A DNA stretch of 37,476 nucleotides from positions 1 to 37,476 of the forward strand of contig JACMJP010000274.1 in the NCBI GenBank assembly GCA_014380545.1, read 5' to 3'. A program made the translations under genes and the position numbers. Below are positions 10,932-20,905 of this stretch, one piece after another. This stretch comes from Chitinophagales bacterium (lineage in GTDB: Bacteria > Bacteroidota > Bacteroidia > Chitinophagales > BACL12). The notes beneath the pieces were generated by a model, which was given only the letters and a program-made list of their open reading frames with translations, ran no database searches and was not told the DNA's origin. Every line of letters starts with the position of its first letter. The first letter of the stretch is position 1.

Positions 10932-12023
10932 ATGAACAAAGTTCGAGAAAAAATAACGCAAAGACAACGAAAGAGGTTTGCACATATTGCCCGATATTTT
11001 CGTGCTGTTATTTTTTTTGACAAAAAAATACAGTACTTATTTTTCGTACTGTTTTTAATTTGCTGTAAAAGCATTTTTTCTCAGGATCTGCGCTTCACTC
11101 AATTTCATGCATCGGATACCTGGCTTAATCCTGCTTTTGCAGGAAACAAAGGACAGCCAAGACTTGAAATAAATTTCCGGGATCAATGGCCGGCTATACC
11201 ACAAACATATGTGAGTTATCGAATTGCCTTTGATGCTGCAATAGAGGACCTGAATAGTGGGATAGGGCTATTTATTGTGCGGGATGATGAAGGGCAAAGT
11301 ATTTTAAAAACACAACAATTCGGTGCGCAGTACATGTACCAGGTGCAATTAACGAAACAAATGGCTCTGAATACTGCTGTTCAGGCAAGTTACACACAGC
11401 GAAGCATTGACTGGAATGAATTGCAGTTTTATGATCAGATAAATCCAATATATGGGTTTACTGATGCTACAGGAAATCCAAATCCAATAAGTCAAACTCC
11501 ACCATCTCAATTTGAAATACATTACTCAGATTTTGCAGCAGGGGCATTACTTTTTACAAATAAATGGTATGCCGGCATCTCAGCATCTCACCTCACTCAA
11601 CCCGATCAAAGTTTTTATACCGGGAACGAAAGCAAATTACCACTTACTGTGACTGTACAAAGCGGACTTCAGTTTTACGACGATCAAAAGCTTTATCCCT
11701 TTGTAGTAAACCCTTTAGCGCTTTTTACATTGCAAAAAGACTATAAGCAAATGATGGCAGGCAGTTACTTTAAAAAAGGAAATTTGTTAGCCGGAGCTTT
11801 CACCAAATATAATTTTCAGCATCTAACCGACGTTAGTGCTCTGATTGGATTAAGAAAAGGATGGATGACATTTGCTTATAGCTATGATGTTCCTTTAGGG
11901 GCATTAAGCGGAGCAAGTGGTGGGGCACATGAAGTTTCAATTGTAGTTTTATTTATGGAAAGCAGTAGTAAAATGACGACAAAAAGACAAAAGCGTTCAT
12001 TAGAGTGCCCGTCAATATTGTAA
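10932..12023 (+). CDS. Type IX secretion system membrane protein of the PorP/SprF family
   Basis: CCKSIFSQDLRFTQFHASDTWLNPAFAGNKGQPRLEINFRDQWPAIPQTYVSYRIAFDAAIEDLNSGIGLFIVRDDEGQS is the canonical PorP/SprF N-terminal pattern. The true start may lie downstream, for example GTG near 11001. Confidence 0.9.
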   Translation: MNKVREKITQRQRKRFAHIARYFRAVIFFDKKIQYLFFVLFLICCKSIFSQDLRFTQFHASDTWLNPAFAGNKGQPRLEINFRDQWPAIPQTYVSYRIAFDAAIEDLNSGIGLFIVRDDEGQSILKTQQFGAQYMYQVQLTKQMALNTAVQASYTQRSIDWNELQFYDQINPIYGFTDATGNPNPISQTPPSQFEIHYSDFAAGALLFTNKWYAGISASHLTQPDQSFYTGNESKLPLTVTVQSGLQFYDDQKLYPFVVNPLALFTLQKDYKQMMAGSYFKKGNLLAGAFTKYNFQHLTDVSALIGLRKGWMTFAYSYDVPLGALSGASGGAHEVSIVVLFMESSSKMTTKRQKRSLECPSIL

Positions 12024-12042
12024 CATATTACAATTTTATTTT

Positions 12043-12050
12043 TACATTTG
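12043..12050 (+). promoter_or_regulatory. Predicted -7 element (TACATTTG) upstream of gldJ
   Basis: TAnnTTTG match located 28 nt upstream of the gldJ ATG. Confidence 0.45.
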
Positions 12051-12078
12051 CGTTTACAGAAAAAAATTCATTAGCCGT

Positions 12079-13596
12079 ATGAAAAGAATCCTGCTCTCAG
12101 CAACCATTTTATTTTTTGTAGGAAGTATTATTTCTTCCTGCGCCAAGCGTTCATCAACTACTGGTTTCAAATATAACGATCCTAAATACGGCGGATTTGA
12201 AGCACATAATTTTGAGGGGCAGCCTACAGGGCCAAATTTAGTTTTGGTTGAGGGCGGAACTTATACAATGGGAACAACTGAACAGGATGTTACTTTTGAA
12301 TTTCACAATGTACCCCGCCGAGTAACAGTTTCATCTATGTACATGGATGAAACGGAGGTATCCAACCTCCATTATCGTGAATATTTATACTGGCTTACAA
12401 GAGCATTTTATGCAGATTTTCCTGATGTGGTAAAAAGAGCTTATCCCGATACATTGGTTTGGAGAGATGAATTGGCGTACAATGAACCATATGTAGAGTA
12501 TTACTTCCGTTATCCAAGTTATGATAATTATCCTGTGGTTGGAATTTCATGGTTGCAGGCTACTGAATATGCAAGGTGGAGAACAGACAGGGTAAATGAA
12601 AATATTTTAAATGATAAGGGAATAGTTGATGTAAATATCAACTCATTAAATGAAGATAATTTTAATACTGAATCATATCTCTATGGTCAATATACAACAG
12701 GTGTTCAGAAAGGATTGAAAGATTACAGTCCTGAGGCAGGTGATTCAAAGGAAGGAAGGCAGGTGAAAATGGAAGATGGTGTCTTATTACCTGATTATCG
12801 TCTGCCAACAGAAGCTGAGTGGGAATATGCAGCACTTGGTTTAATTGGTAACCAGGTTGAAAATAATGAAATGCTTACCGACAGAAGATTATATCCCTGG
12901 GATGGAAATACACTTAGAGAGCCATCCAGCAAAGAAAGATGGGCGCAGGGCGGTATGCTTGCAAACTATAAGAGAGGCAGAGGTGATTATGCAGGTCTTG
13001 CCGGAAAATTAAATGATAATTCAATAGTAACTGCTCCAATTTATTCTTACATGCCGAATGATTACGGTTTATTTAACATGGCAGGTAATGTAAATGAATG
13101 GGTAATGGATGTTTATCGTCCGCTTACATATTATGATATGGATGATCTAAATCCATTCAGAGGTAATGAATTTGAAGTTAGAGAATTGGATGAAGAAGGA
13201 CTTGTTGCTGAAAAAGATAGCGTCGGAAGAATTAAATATCGTCCTCAAAAAGATGAAGAAGTGGTGAACAGAAGAAATTATAAAAAAGGCGATGAAAAAA
13301 ATTATGTAGATGGAGATTCAATTTCATTAGCATATTACGATTATGCAAAAACAACATTAATCAGCGATAAATCAAGAGTTTATAAAGGAGGATCATGGAC
13401 TGATGAAGCATTTTGGTTATCACCGGGTGCAAGAAGATATTTGGAAGAAGATCAATCAACAGCTACATTAGGTTTCCGTTGTTGTATGATTCGCCTTGGA
13501 GGTGATGTAGATAATTTCACTAAAGGTGGAAATCAATTCAAAAAAACTGAAAAGCAGGCTAAGGTCAATAAAAAGATGCGCAAGCAATCAAACTAA
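12079..13596 (+). CDS. gldJ: Gliding motility lipoprotein GldJ (SUMF1/FGE-sulfatase domain)
   Basis: 505 aa lipoprotein (IISSCAKRSST). LVLVEGGTYTMGTTEQDVTFEFHNVPRRVTVSSMYMDETEVSN, RLPTEAEWEYAALG, GNVNEWVMDVYRP, YKGGSW, GFRCCM. Conserved neighbourhood with porU and murF. Confidence 0.93.
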   Translation: MKRILLSATILFFVGSIISSCAKRSSTTGFKYNDPKYGGFEAHNFEGQPTGPNLVLVEGGTYTMGTTEQDVTFEFHNVPRRVTVSSMYMDETEVSNLHYREYLYWLTRAFYADFPDVVKRAYPDTLVWRDELAYNEPYVEYYFRYPSYDNYPVVGISWLQATEYARWRTDRVNENILNDKGIVDVNINSLNEDNFNTESYLYGQYTTGVQKGLKDYSPEAGDSKEGRQVKMEDGVLLPDYRLPTEAEWEYAALGLIGNQVENNEMLTDRRLYPWDGNTLREPSSKERWAQGGMLANYKRGRGDYAGLAGKLNDNSIVTAPIYSYMPNDYGLFNMAGNVNEWVMDVYRPLTYYDMDDLNPFRGNEFEVRELDEEGLVAEKDSVGRIKYRPQKDEEVVNRRNYKKGDEKNYVDGDSISLAYYDYAKTTLISDKSRVYKGGSWTDEAFWLSPGARRYLEEDQSTATLGFRCCMIRLGGDVDNFTKGGNQFKKTEKQAKVNKKMRKQSN

Positions 13597-13612
13597 AAAA
13601 ATATTTACAATT

Positions 13613-13650
13613 GAAAAGCCTTTCGTTATTTTGCGAAAGGCTTTTTTATT
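13613..13650 (+). terminator. Rho-independent terminator after gldJ
   Basis: gaaaagcctttcgttattttgcgaaaggcttttttatt: AAGCCTTTCG/CGAAAGGCTT stem followed by a T-run. Confidence 0.9.
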
Positions 13651-13675
13651 TCATGCCGGTATATTTTTATAATTC

Positions 13676-14950
13676 ATGCGAGCAAAAGAACTATTTCAAC
13701 TATTTCAAAAATCTACAGGCGTTACAATTGATTCAAGAAGTGTTCAGCCGGGAAATATTTTTTTTGCATTAATGGGTGAGCATGCCAATGGAAATGCCTA
13801 TGCTGAGATAGCAATTGAAAAAGGAGCATTATGTGCAGTAATTGATGATGTGAATTATAATATAAATGAGAATTTTTTTTTAGTAGATGACAGCTTAACA
13901 GCATTACAACAACTTGCAAAAACATATCGTGATACATTAGTAATTCCATTTATTGCAATAACAGGATCAAATGGAAAAACAACAACCAAAGAATTAATGC
14001 AGGCTGTATTAAATAAGAAATACAACGCATTCGCAACAAAAGGTAATTTGAATAATCATATAGGCGTACCGCTAAGTATTTTATCTGTTATGAGGCAACA
14101 TACTATTGCAATTATTGAAATGGGAGCCAATCACCAAAAAGAAATTGAATTTTTGTGTTCTCTTTCAAACCCAACACATGCGCTAATAACAAATATTGGC
14201 AAAGCACATTTAGAGGGATTCGGCGGTCCGGAAGGTGTAAAAAATGGGAAGTCAGAATTATATTATTACATCATGCAAAATAATGGGATTGTGTTTGCAA
14301 ACAGCGGTCAGGAACAATTATTTGATGTATATGCAAAATATGATAAGGTAATTACATACGGGTTTAAGGAAAATGATTTTGTTAATGGAAAAATAATATC
14401 CAGCTTACCATTTGCAACAATTAAAATAGATGATTTTATCATTGAATCAAATTTAGTAGGACAATACAATGCCGAAAATATTTTAGCTGCGGCTTGTGCA
14501 GGCAAGTATTTTGGGATTGATCTGCAGGAAATAAAAGATGCAATTGAAACTTATATTCCAAGAAATAACCGCAGCGAATGGAAAGAAATAAACGACAACC
14601 ATTTTATTTTAGATGCATATAATGCAAACCCAAGCAGCATGAAAGTAGCAATAGAAAATTTTATGCGCTTGGATGTTTCACCTAAGATTGTAATTCTTGG
14701 TGATATGCTCGAGATGGGAAAATATGCAGCGGAAGAACATACACATATTTTAGATACGGCTTTATCAGGAAATTTTAATGCGATAATAACTGTAGGAAAT
14801 GAATTTGAAAAAGCTGCAGCAGGAAAAAATATAAAAGCATTTAAAACAAATGCTGCAGCAAAAGAATATTTTAATTCACAAAATTATAAGGGGGTTTATA
14901 TTTTGTTGAAAGGCTCAAGGGGAATTGCACTGGAGAAAATTATTGAGTAG
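13676..14950 (+). CDS. murF: UDP-N-acetylmuramoyl-tripeptide--D-alanyl-D-alanine ligase
   Basis: 424 aa. VTIDSRSVQPGNIFFAL, ITGSNGKTTTKELMQAVL, AIIEMGANHQKEIEFLC, ILDAYNANPSSMK, ILGDMLEMG. Confidence 0.96.
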   Translation: MRAKELFQLFQKSTGVTIDSRSVQPGNIFFALMGEHANGNAYAEIAIEKGALCAVIDDVNYNINENFFLVDDSLTALQQLAKTYRDTLVIPFIAITGSNGKTTTKELMQAVLNKKYNAFATKGNLNNHIGVPLSILSVMRQHTIAIIEMGANHQKEIEFLCSLSNPTHALITNIGKAHLEGFGGPEGVKNGKSELYYYIMQNNGIVFANSGQEQLFDVYAKYDKVITYGFKENDFVNGKIISSLPFATIKIDDFIIESNLVGQYNAENILAAACAGKYFGIDLQEIKDAIETYIPRNNRSEWKEINDNHFILDAYNANPSSMKVAIENFMRLDVSPKIVILGDMLEMGKYAAEEHTHILDTALSGNFNAIITVGNEFEKAAAGKNIKAFKTNAAAKEYFNSQNYKGVYILLKGSRGIALEKIIE

Positions 14951-14988
14951 TATTTTATTTCACTCACTACTGACTACTCACCATTCAC

Positions 14989-16152
14989 CTAATGACTCAG
15001 CTTCATAAAAACTTTCATCCATTTATCAGGTAAAATATTATTTGTGGCATCCAAATAATCTTCATAAGCACATGGCACTAATTGCTGCCGCTCAAATTTT
15101 TTATGCACTATGAATGGAACTTCAACCCACCATCTTCCGCTTTTGTTGCTTTTCCAAAAAGTGAGATCATATCCGTTTCCATGTAGGTTAACTATATATT
15201 TTGTAAAATTCCTTTCATCTGTTATCGGGTAATCCTGCTTGCGTTTATAATATCCGTCAATAAAGTACCAGATCATTTGCGCAATGAGCTGTGCAGTTAA
15301 TTCCTGTGTATCAAACATAGGGTTATATTCATAAATACCAACAGAACTCACTTTATCACTCATGCCTGCATAGCGCATTATCTGACATGCCTCTTCACTT
15401 GTTAGTCCATTTGGAGTTGCATGCGCATGACCGGGTGCATCGCATGCTTTAATTGCACTCATATCAAAACTTACAATATCAGCATCACGAATTTCAGGTT
15501 CCATGTAGCGATAACTTTCTTTTATTTTTCCAAGCCGGCATATATCAAAGAACATTGTATCAATGGTATTCAGCATTTCCTGCGCAAGAAAATGTCCCTG
15601 GGCACCTATGGCAGTATAATTAAATAAATAATTTTTTTCATGCGAAAAAATATCCATCAGCCAATTACATGCTGCCGGGTATCTATGCTTTTCCCGCAGA
15701 TCAATTTGTTCATCAATAACAGCAAGATTAACTGCCTGCCCTAAAAATTCATATCCATTATATTGCCCGATAGTTATATCCTGGCTTCCACCGATAATTA
15801 TTGGAATTATTCTTTGCTGTAAAAAATATTCCATCGCCATCTTCAAATTATCATAGGTTTCTTCAGGAGATTCACCTATAATTATATCACCGGCATCAAT
15901 CATTTTAATTGGCAGGTCAGCTGCTGATAAATTATAAAAATGTTTACGGATAATGTCGGCGCCGTTTGCACTGCCACTGTTATTATAACTTGCCCGGCTT
16001 TCATTCACTGCTATCAGCGCAATATTAATATCTGATGTATCAGGAACTTCATGCAAATTGACAGCGATGCGCTGACCTATCTTGTAGCCTGAAAAATTTT
16101 CTTCTTCAAAATAATTCCCCATACGGGCAGGAGTGAGCAGCCTATTTATCAT
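14989..16152 (-). CDS. Arginase-fold (formimidoylglutamase-like) family protein
   Basis: 387 aa. Arginase-like layout with IIIGGSQDITIGQYNGYEF, LAVIDEQIDLRE and VSFDMSAIKACDAPGHAHATPNGLTSEEACQIMRYAG, but with altered metal-ligand positions (see findings). Confidence 0.85.
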   Translation of the reverse strand: MINRLLTPARMGNYFEEENFSGYKIGQRIAVNLHEVPDTSDINIALIAVNESRASYNNSGSANGADIIRKHFYNLSAADLPIKMIDAGDIIIGESPEETYDNLKMAMEYFLQQRIIPIIIGGSQDITIGQYNGYEFLGQAVNLAVIDEQIDLREKHRYPAACNWLMDIFSHEKNYLFNYTAIGAQGHFLAQEMLNTIDTMFFDICRLGKIKESYRYMEPEIRDADIVSFDMSAIKACDAPGHAHATPNGLTSEEACQIMRYAGMSDKVSSVGIYEYNPMFDTQELTAQLIAQMIWYFIDGYYKRKQDYPITDERNFTKYIVNLHGNGYDLTFWKSNKSGRWWVEVPFIVHKKFERQQLVPCAYEDYLDATNNILPDKWMKVFMKLSH

Positions 16153-16301
16153 GATTGTAAAATTGATGGTTTATTTGCAATCAACTACTAACGTTATTAA
16201 AATGAAATTTTGTATTTGTCTATTTATTCAGTCAGCAATGATTTTAAATAGATAATAAAAATTATTGACTTTTAGCCTGAGACTGTTGGCTGAGAACTGA
16301 T

Positions 16302-16309
16302 TACTACCT
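16302..16309 (+). promoter_or_regulatory. Predicted -7 element (TACCTTTA) directly upstream of the MscS gene
   Basis: TTG-N16-TACCTTTA followed by cacc and then ATG at 16317. Confidence 0.5.
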
Positions 16310-16316
16310 TTACACC

Positions 16317-17441
16317 ATGTTATTATATTTTTTTGACAGGGTCTTTTTAGATAATACATATCGTCAATATGCCTGGCTGTTTGGTATATTATTATTTGTA
16401 ATTATTTTCAAAAGATATATTTCCAAACTCATAAGTTTACTTCTGTTCCGCCTGGCAGGTAAAACCTACGCAGGAAAAATGACGGAAGAATTCCTTTCGC
16501 TTATATTAAAACCGCTCCAGTATTTAATTATTCTCAATACCATTTATTTTGGTTTCAGTTCGCTTGCATTTCCGGAAATATGGAAAGTTGAATTTGGAGG
16601 GATACAATTACAAAATTTCATCATCGGCATATATACATTTTTTCTTATACTTTGTGTTGCATTTCTGTTTTCAAGGCTTGCAGAATTTATAACAAGAGTA
16701 TTAAAATCAAAAGCTGCATTAACTGAGGATCCATGGGATGATCAGCTTGTTGCATTTTTTAGAGATGTATTAAAAGTATTCATTTGGTTTATTGCAATAT
16801 TTTCTATCCTGTCAATTGTATTTCATGTAAACCTTGCTTCACTTCTGGCAGGCGCCGGTATCGCAGGTATTGCATTAGCATTTGCAGCACAGGAAAGTTT
16901 ACAGAATATTTTCGGCAGCATCGCTATATTTTCAGAGAAGCCATTTGTAGTGGGCGATCTTGTTGAAGTAGATGGTGTAACGGGCAAAGTTGTGAAGGTC
17001 GGTTTCCGCAGCACAAGAATACGCTCCGTAGATACAAGTTATATGACCATACCGAATAAAAATATTGTAAATAATAAACTAAGTAATTTAAAAAGAAGAA
17101 CTTCAAGACGCATTCAGTTTAATCTTGGGCTTAACTATGATACAACTAAAGAACAGTTGGAAAAAATAATTTCCGAAATAAAAAAATATGCTAATGAACA
17201 TCCCAAAAAAAATGATGAAGTAAATGTTGGATTATATAATTTCGGAACGTATGCAATTGAAATTATGGTTGAAATACATCTGGAGTACGAAGCATGGGAT
17301 AAATACATTGAAACAAGAAATGAGGTATTATTCTCTATTCTAGGTATTGTAAAAAATAATAAAGCGGTAATTGCTTATCCTACTCAGATTTTGAAAATTG
17401 AAAATGAGAAGTTTTTATTTGGTGGTGAAAAGATTCAATAG
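16317..17441 (+). CDS. Mechanosensitive ion channel family protein (MscS-like)
   Basis: 374 aa. Several TM segments, then LASLLAGAGIAGIALAFAAQESLQNIFGSIAIFSEKPFVVGDLVEVDGVTGKVVKVGFRSTRIRSVDTSYMTIPNKNIVNN (MscS pore helix and beta domain). Confidence 0.96.
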   Translation: MLLYFFDRVFLDNTYRQYAWLFGILLFVIIFKRYISKLISLLLFRLAGKTYAGKMTEEFLSLILKPLQYLIILNTIYFGFSSLAFPEIWKVEFGGIQLQNFIIGIYTFFLILCVAFLFSRLAEFITRVLKSKAALTEDPWDDQLVAFFRDVLKVFIWFIAIFSILSIVFHVNLASLLAGAGIAGIALAFAAQESLQNIFGSIAIFSEKPFVVGDLVEVDGVTGKVVKVGFRSTRIRSVDTSYMTIPNKNIVNNKLSNLKRRTSRRIQFNLGLNYDTTKEQLEKIISEIKKYANEHPKKNDEVNVGLYNFGTYAIEIMVEIHLEYEAWDKYIETRNEVLFSILGIVKNNKAVIAYPTQILKIENEKFLFGGEKIQ

Positions 17442-17460
17442 TTTTGATTCACCCTCTTAT

Positions 17461-17482
17461 CCCTCTCTGAAAACAGAGAGGG
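17461..17482. repeat. Perfect inverted repeat CCCTCTCTG-AAAA-CAGAGAGGG
   Basis: 9-bp perfect stem with an AAAA loop in the convergent intergenic region, with no adjoining T-run. Confidence 0.85.
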
Positions 17483-17553
17483 ACGTCTGTTCTAAAATTA
17501 TGGCAAGTGAATCTGTAAAATTGATTTTATAAATAAGCTAGGTTCAGTTGGGA

Positions 17554-18057
17554 TCATGAATTAATAACTCCGCCTATTTCCAAAGACTTATTTCTCAGAT
17601 CAATGCCACCTTCTAAAATAGATTTTAAATTGGCAAGATAAAATGTCCAGCCTTCCATACAACCGATGTGATATTTTACTTTATGCTCTTCATCATCCGG
17701 AATATTTTCCTCCGTTAATTCAACAATAGAAATTGTTTCCGAGAAAGAAGAAATCTTAATTGTTACAATACAAGTTTCAGCAAAATAAAATTGCACTATA
17801 TCTTTTCCGTTTGCCGCAATGATCTTATTTTTTTCGTTTGTACTATCAGGATAGCCATGCCACATCCAATTGTACATGTCCTCTTTTTGAATATATTCAT
17901 CCGCTCTGCGTAAGCTCCCATCAGGTTTAGTAAATACAGAACTGCGCAAAAACCATTTTTCCAAACCTTGCTGTGTTGTGCAAACATTATAAATACTTTG
18001 AACGGGTTCAGAGACATTAATGCGTTTGGTGAATTTGGTCCAGTTGTAAACTTGCAT
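17554..18057 (-). CDS. SRPBCC (START-like/AHSA1-like) domain protein
   Basis: MQVYNWTKFTKRINVSEPVQSIYNVCTTQQGLEKWFLRSSVF ... GCMEGWTFYLANLKSILEGGIDLRN, the usual AHSA1-type start and end. The listed ORF extends to 18096. Confidence 0.82.
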   Translation of the reverse strand: MQVYNWTKFTKRINVSEPVQSIYNVCTTQQGLEKWFLRSSVFTKPDGSLRRADEYIQKEDMYNWMWHGYPDSTNEKNKIIAANGKDIVQFYFAETCIVTIKISSFSETISIVELTEENIPDDEEHKVKYHIGCMEGWTFYLANLKSILEGGIDLRNKSLEIGGVINS

Positions 18058-18138
18058 AAAATAATTTCCAATAAAATTAAGAAATAATTTTTCCACACTA
18101 ATCTGAAATCATCACTCTGCAATTCGCAGTCAATAATT

Positions 18139-18146
18139 TATCTTTG
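18139..18146 (+). promoter_or_regulatory. Predicted -7 element (TATCTTTG) upstream of carA
   Basis: TAnnTTTG match 7 nt upstream of the carA ATG. Confidence 0.5.
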
Positions 18147-18153
18147 CTTTTTA

Positions 18154-19257
18154 ATGGAAAACTTCGAAAAAGTTCCGGCGGTTATCTTGCTGAAAGACGG
18201 AACGGCGTTTCATGGCTACAGTGCCGGAAAGATTGGTACAACAACCGGCGAAATTTGTTTTAATACCGGAATGACAGGCTATCAGGAAATTTTTACTGAT
18301 CCAAGCTATTACGGGCAAATTTTGGTTATGACTAATGCACACATTGGTAATTATGGTACTATGAATGAGGAGGTGGAAAGCGAAGGAATAAAAATTTCAG
18401 GACTTGCGGTAAAAAATTTCACCAATTTATTTTCAAGAAGATTGACTCAAAACTCCATTCAGGATTTTTTGCTGGATGAAAGCCTGGTTGCAATAAGTGA
18501 TGTAGACACAAGAGCAATTGTGCGCCACATAAGAAGTAAAGGCGCCATGAATTGTATTATCTCAAGCGAAATAACTGATCTTGAAATATTAAAAAATAAA
18601 TTAGATGATGTGCCAGATATGATTGGGCTGGAATTATCAAGTAAAGTTTCTACCGATAGATATTACTTCGTTGGTGACCCCGATGCAGAAAAAAAAGTAA
18701 TTGTTTATGATTTTGGAGTAAAGAAAAGTATTTTAAAAAATATTGCTGACAGAAATTGTTATTTAAAAGTAGTAAATGCAAAAACAAAATTTGAAGACAC
18801 TTTAGATTTTAATGCAGACGGATATTTTATTTCGAATGGTCCCGGCGATCCTGCAAGTATGGATTATGCTGTTGATACACTTAAAAAAATATTACATGCT
18901 GATAAACCTTTATTCGGAATTTGCTTAGGGCAACAACTTTTGGCGCTTGCAAATGATATTTCAACATATAAAATGCATCACGGCCACAGAGGCTGTAATC
19001 ATCCGGTAAAAAATTTAAAAACAGGTTTGTGTGAAATAACAACACAAAATCACGGATTCAATGTAAATGAAGACGAAATTAAAAGATCGGCCAACACAGA
19101 AATAACGCATATTAATTTGAATGATGATACAATAGAAGGATTCAGATTAACAGATAAAAAAGCATTTAGTGTGCAGTATCATCCTGAAGCAACACCTGGG
19201 CCTCATGATGCAAGATATTTATTTGATGAATTTGTAATGATGATGAAGGAGGAATAA
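18154..19257 (+). CDS. carA: Carbamoyl-phosphate synthase small subunit
   Basis: 367 aa. LLKDGTAFHGYSAG, GEICFNTGMTGYQEIFTDPSYYGQI, SNGPGDPASM, FGICLGQQLLALA, YHPEATPGPHDARYLFDEF. Confidence 0.96.
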   Translation: MENFEKVPAVILLKDGTAFHGYSAGKIGTTTGEICFNTGMTGYQEIFTDPSYYGQILVMTNAHIGNYGTMNEEVESEGIKISGLAVKNFTNLFSRRLTQNSIQDFLLDESLVAISDVDTRAIVRHIRSKGAMNCIISSEITDLEILKNKLDDVPDMIGLELSSKVSTDRYYFVGDPDAEKKVIVYDFGVKKSILKNIADRNCYLKVVNAKTKFEDTLDFNADGYFISNGPGDPASMDYAVDTLKKILHADKPLFGICLGQQLLALANDISTYKMHHGHRGCNHPVKNLKTGLCEITTQNHGFNVNEDEIKRSANTEITHINLNDDTIEGFRLTDKKAFSVQYHPEATPGPHDARYLFDEFVMMMKEE

Positions 19258-19293
19258 TTTTTTGAATAATAAAACTATCAAATAATTTAATAA

Positions 19294-19324
19294 CCCCGCC
19301 CGACTGAACGTCGTTCGGGCGGGC
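19294..19324. repeat. GC-rich palindromic intergenic element between carA and eno
   Basis: ccccgcccgactgaacgtcgttcgggcgggc: CCCGCCCGA/TCGGGCGGG outer stem, with a competing inner GAACG-T-CGTTC palindrome, in an otherwise AT-rich intergenic region. Confidence 0.8.
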
Positions 19325-19338
19325 AATTAACTTAATAA

Positions 19339-20640
<1,302 letters not shown>

Positions 20641-20905
20641 TAAGGATTAGTGTATTCACTGTTTTGCTGCGCCCAATTAATTACTACGCTTATTTTTAAA
20701 AAAAATTCGCCCCGCTTTATTCACAATCCAGTGACAAATTCCATTATTCAATTTGAAAACCTTTCATCTATATTAGCGTCTTCTTAGCTGAAAGTAACAC
20801 ACTCCTCCTTTTTACACACACTCTCTTAGTATAATACACACAGTCGCAGCCTTTATAAAACAACACAGCTTTAACCCTTTTTATTAACGAAAAATTATAA
20901 GTATC

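Noticed and set aside
14950-14990. Short cactcactactgactactcaccattcac tract as a repeat array or CRISPR
   Set aside because: Only a brief degenerate low-complexity tract; no regular repeat-spacer structure.
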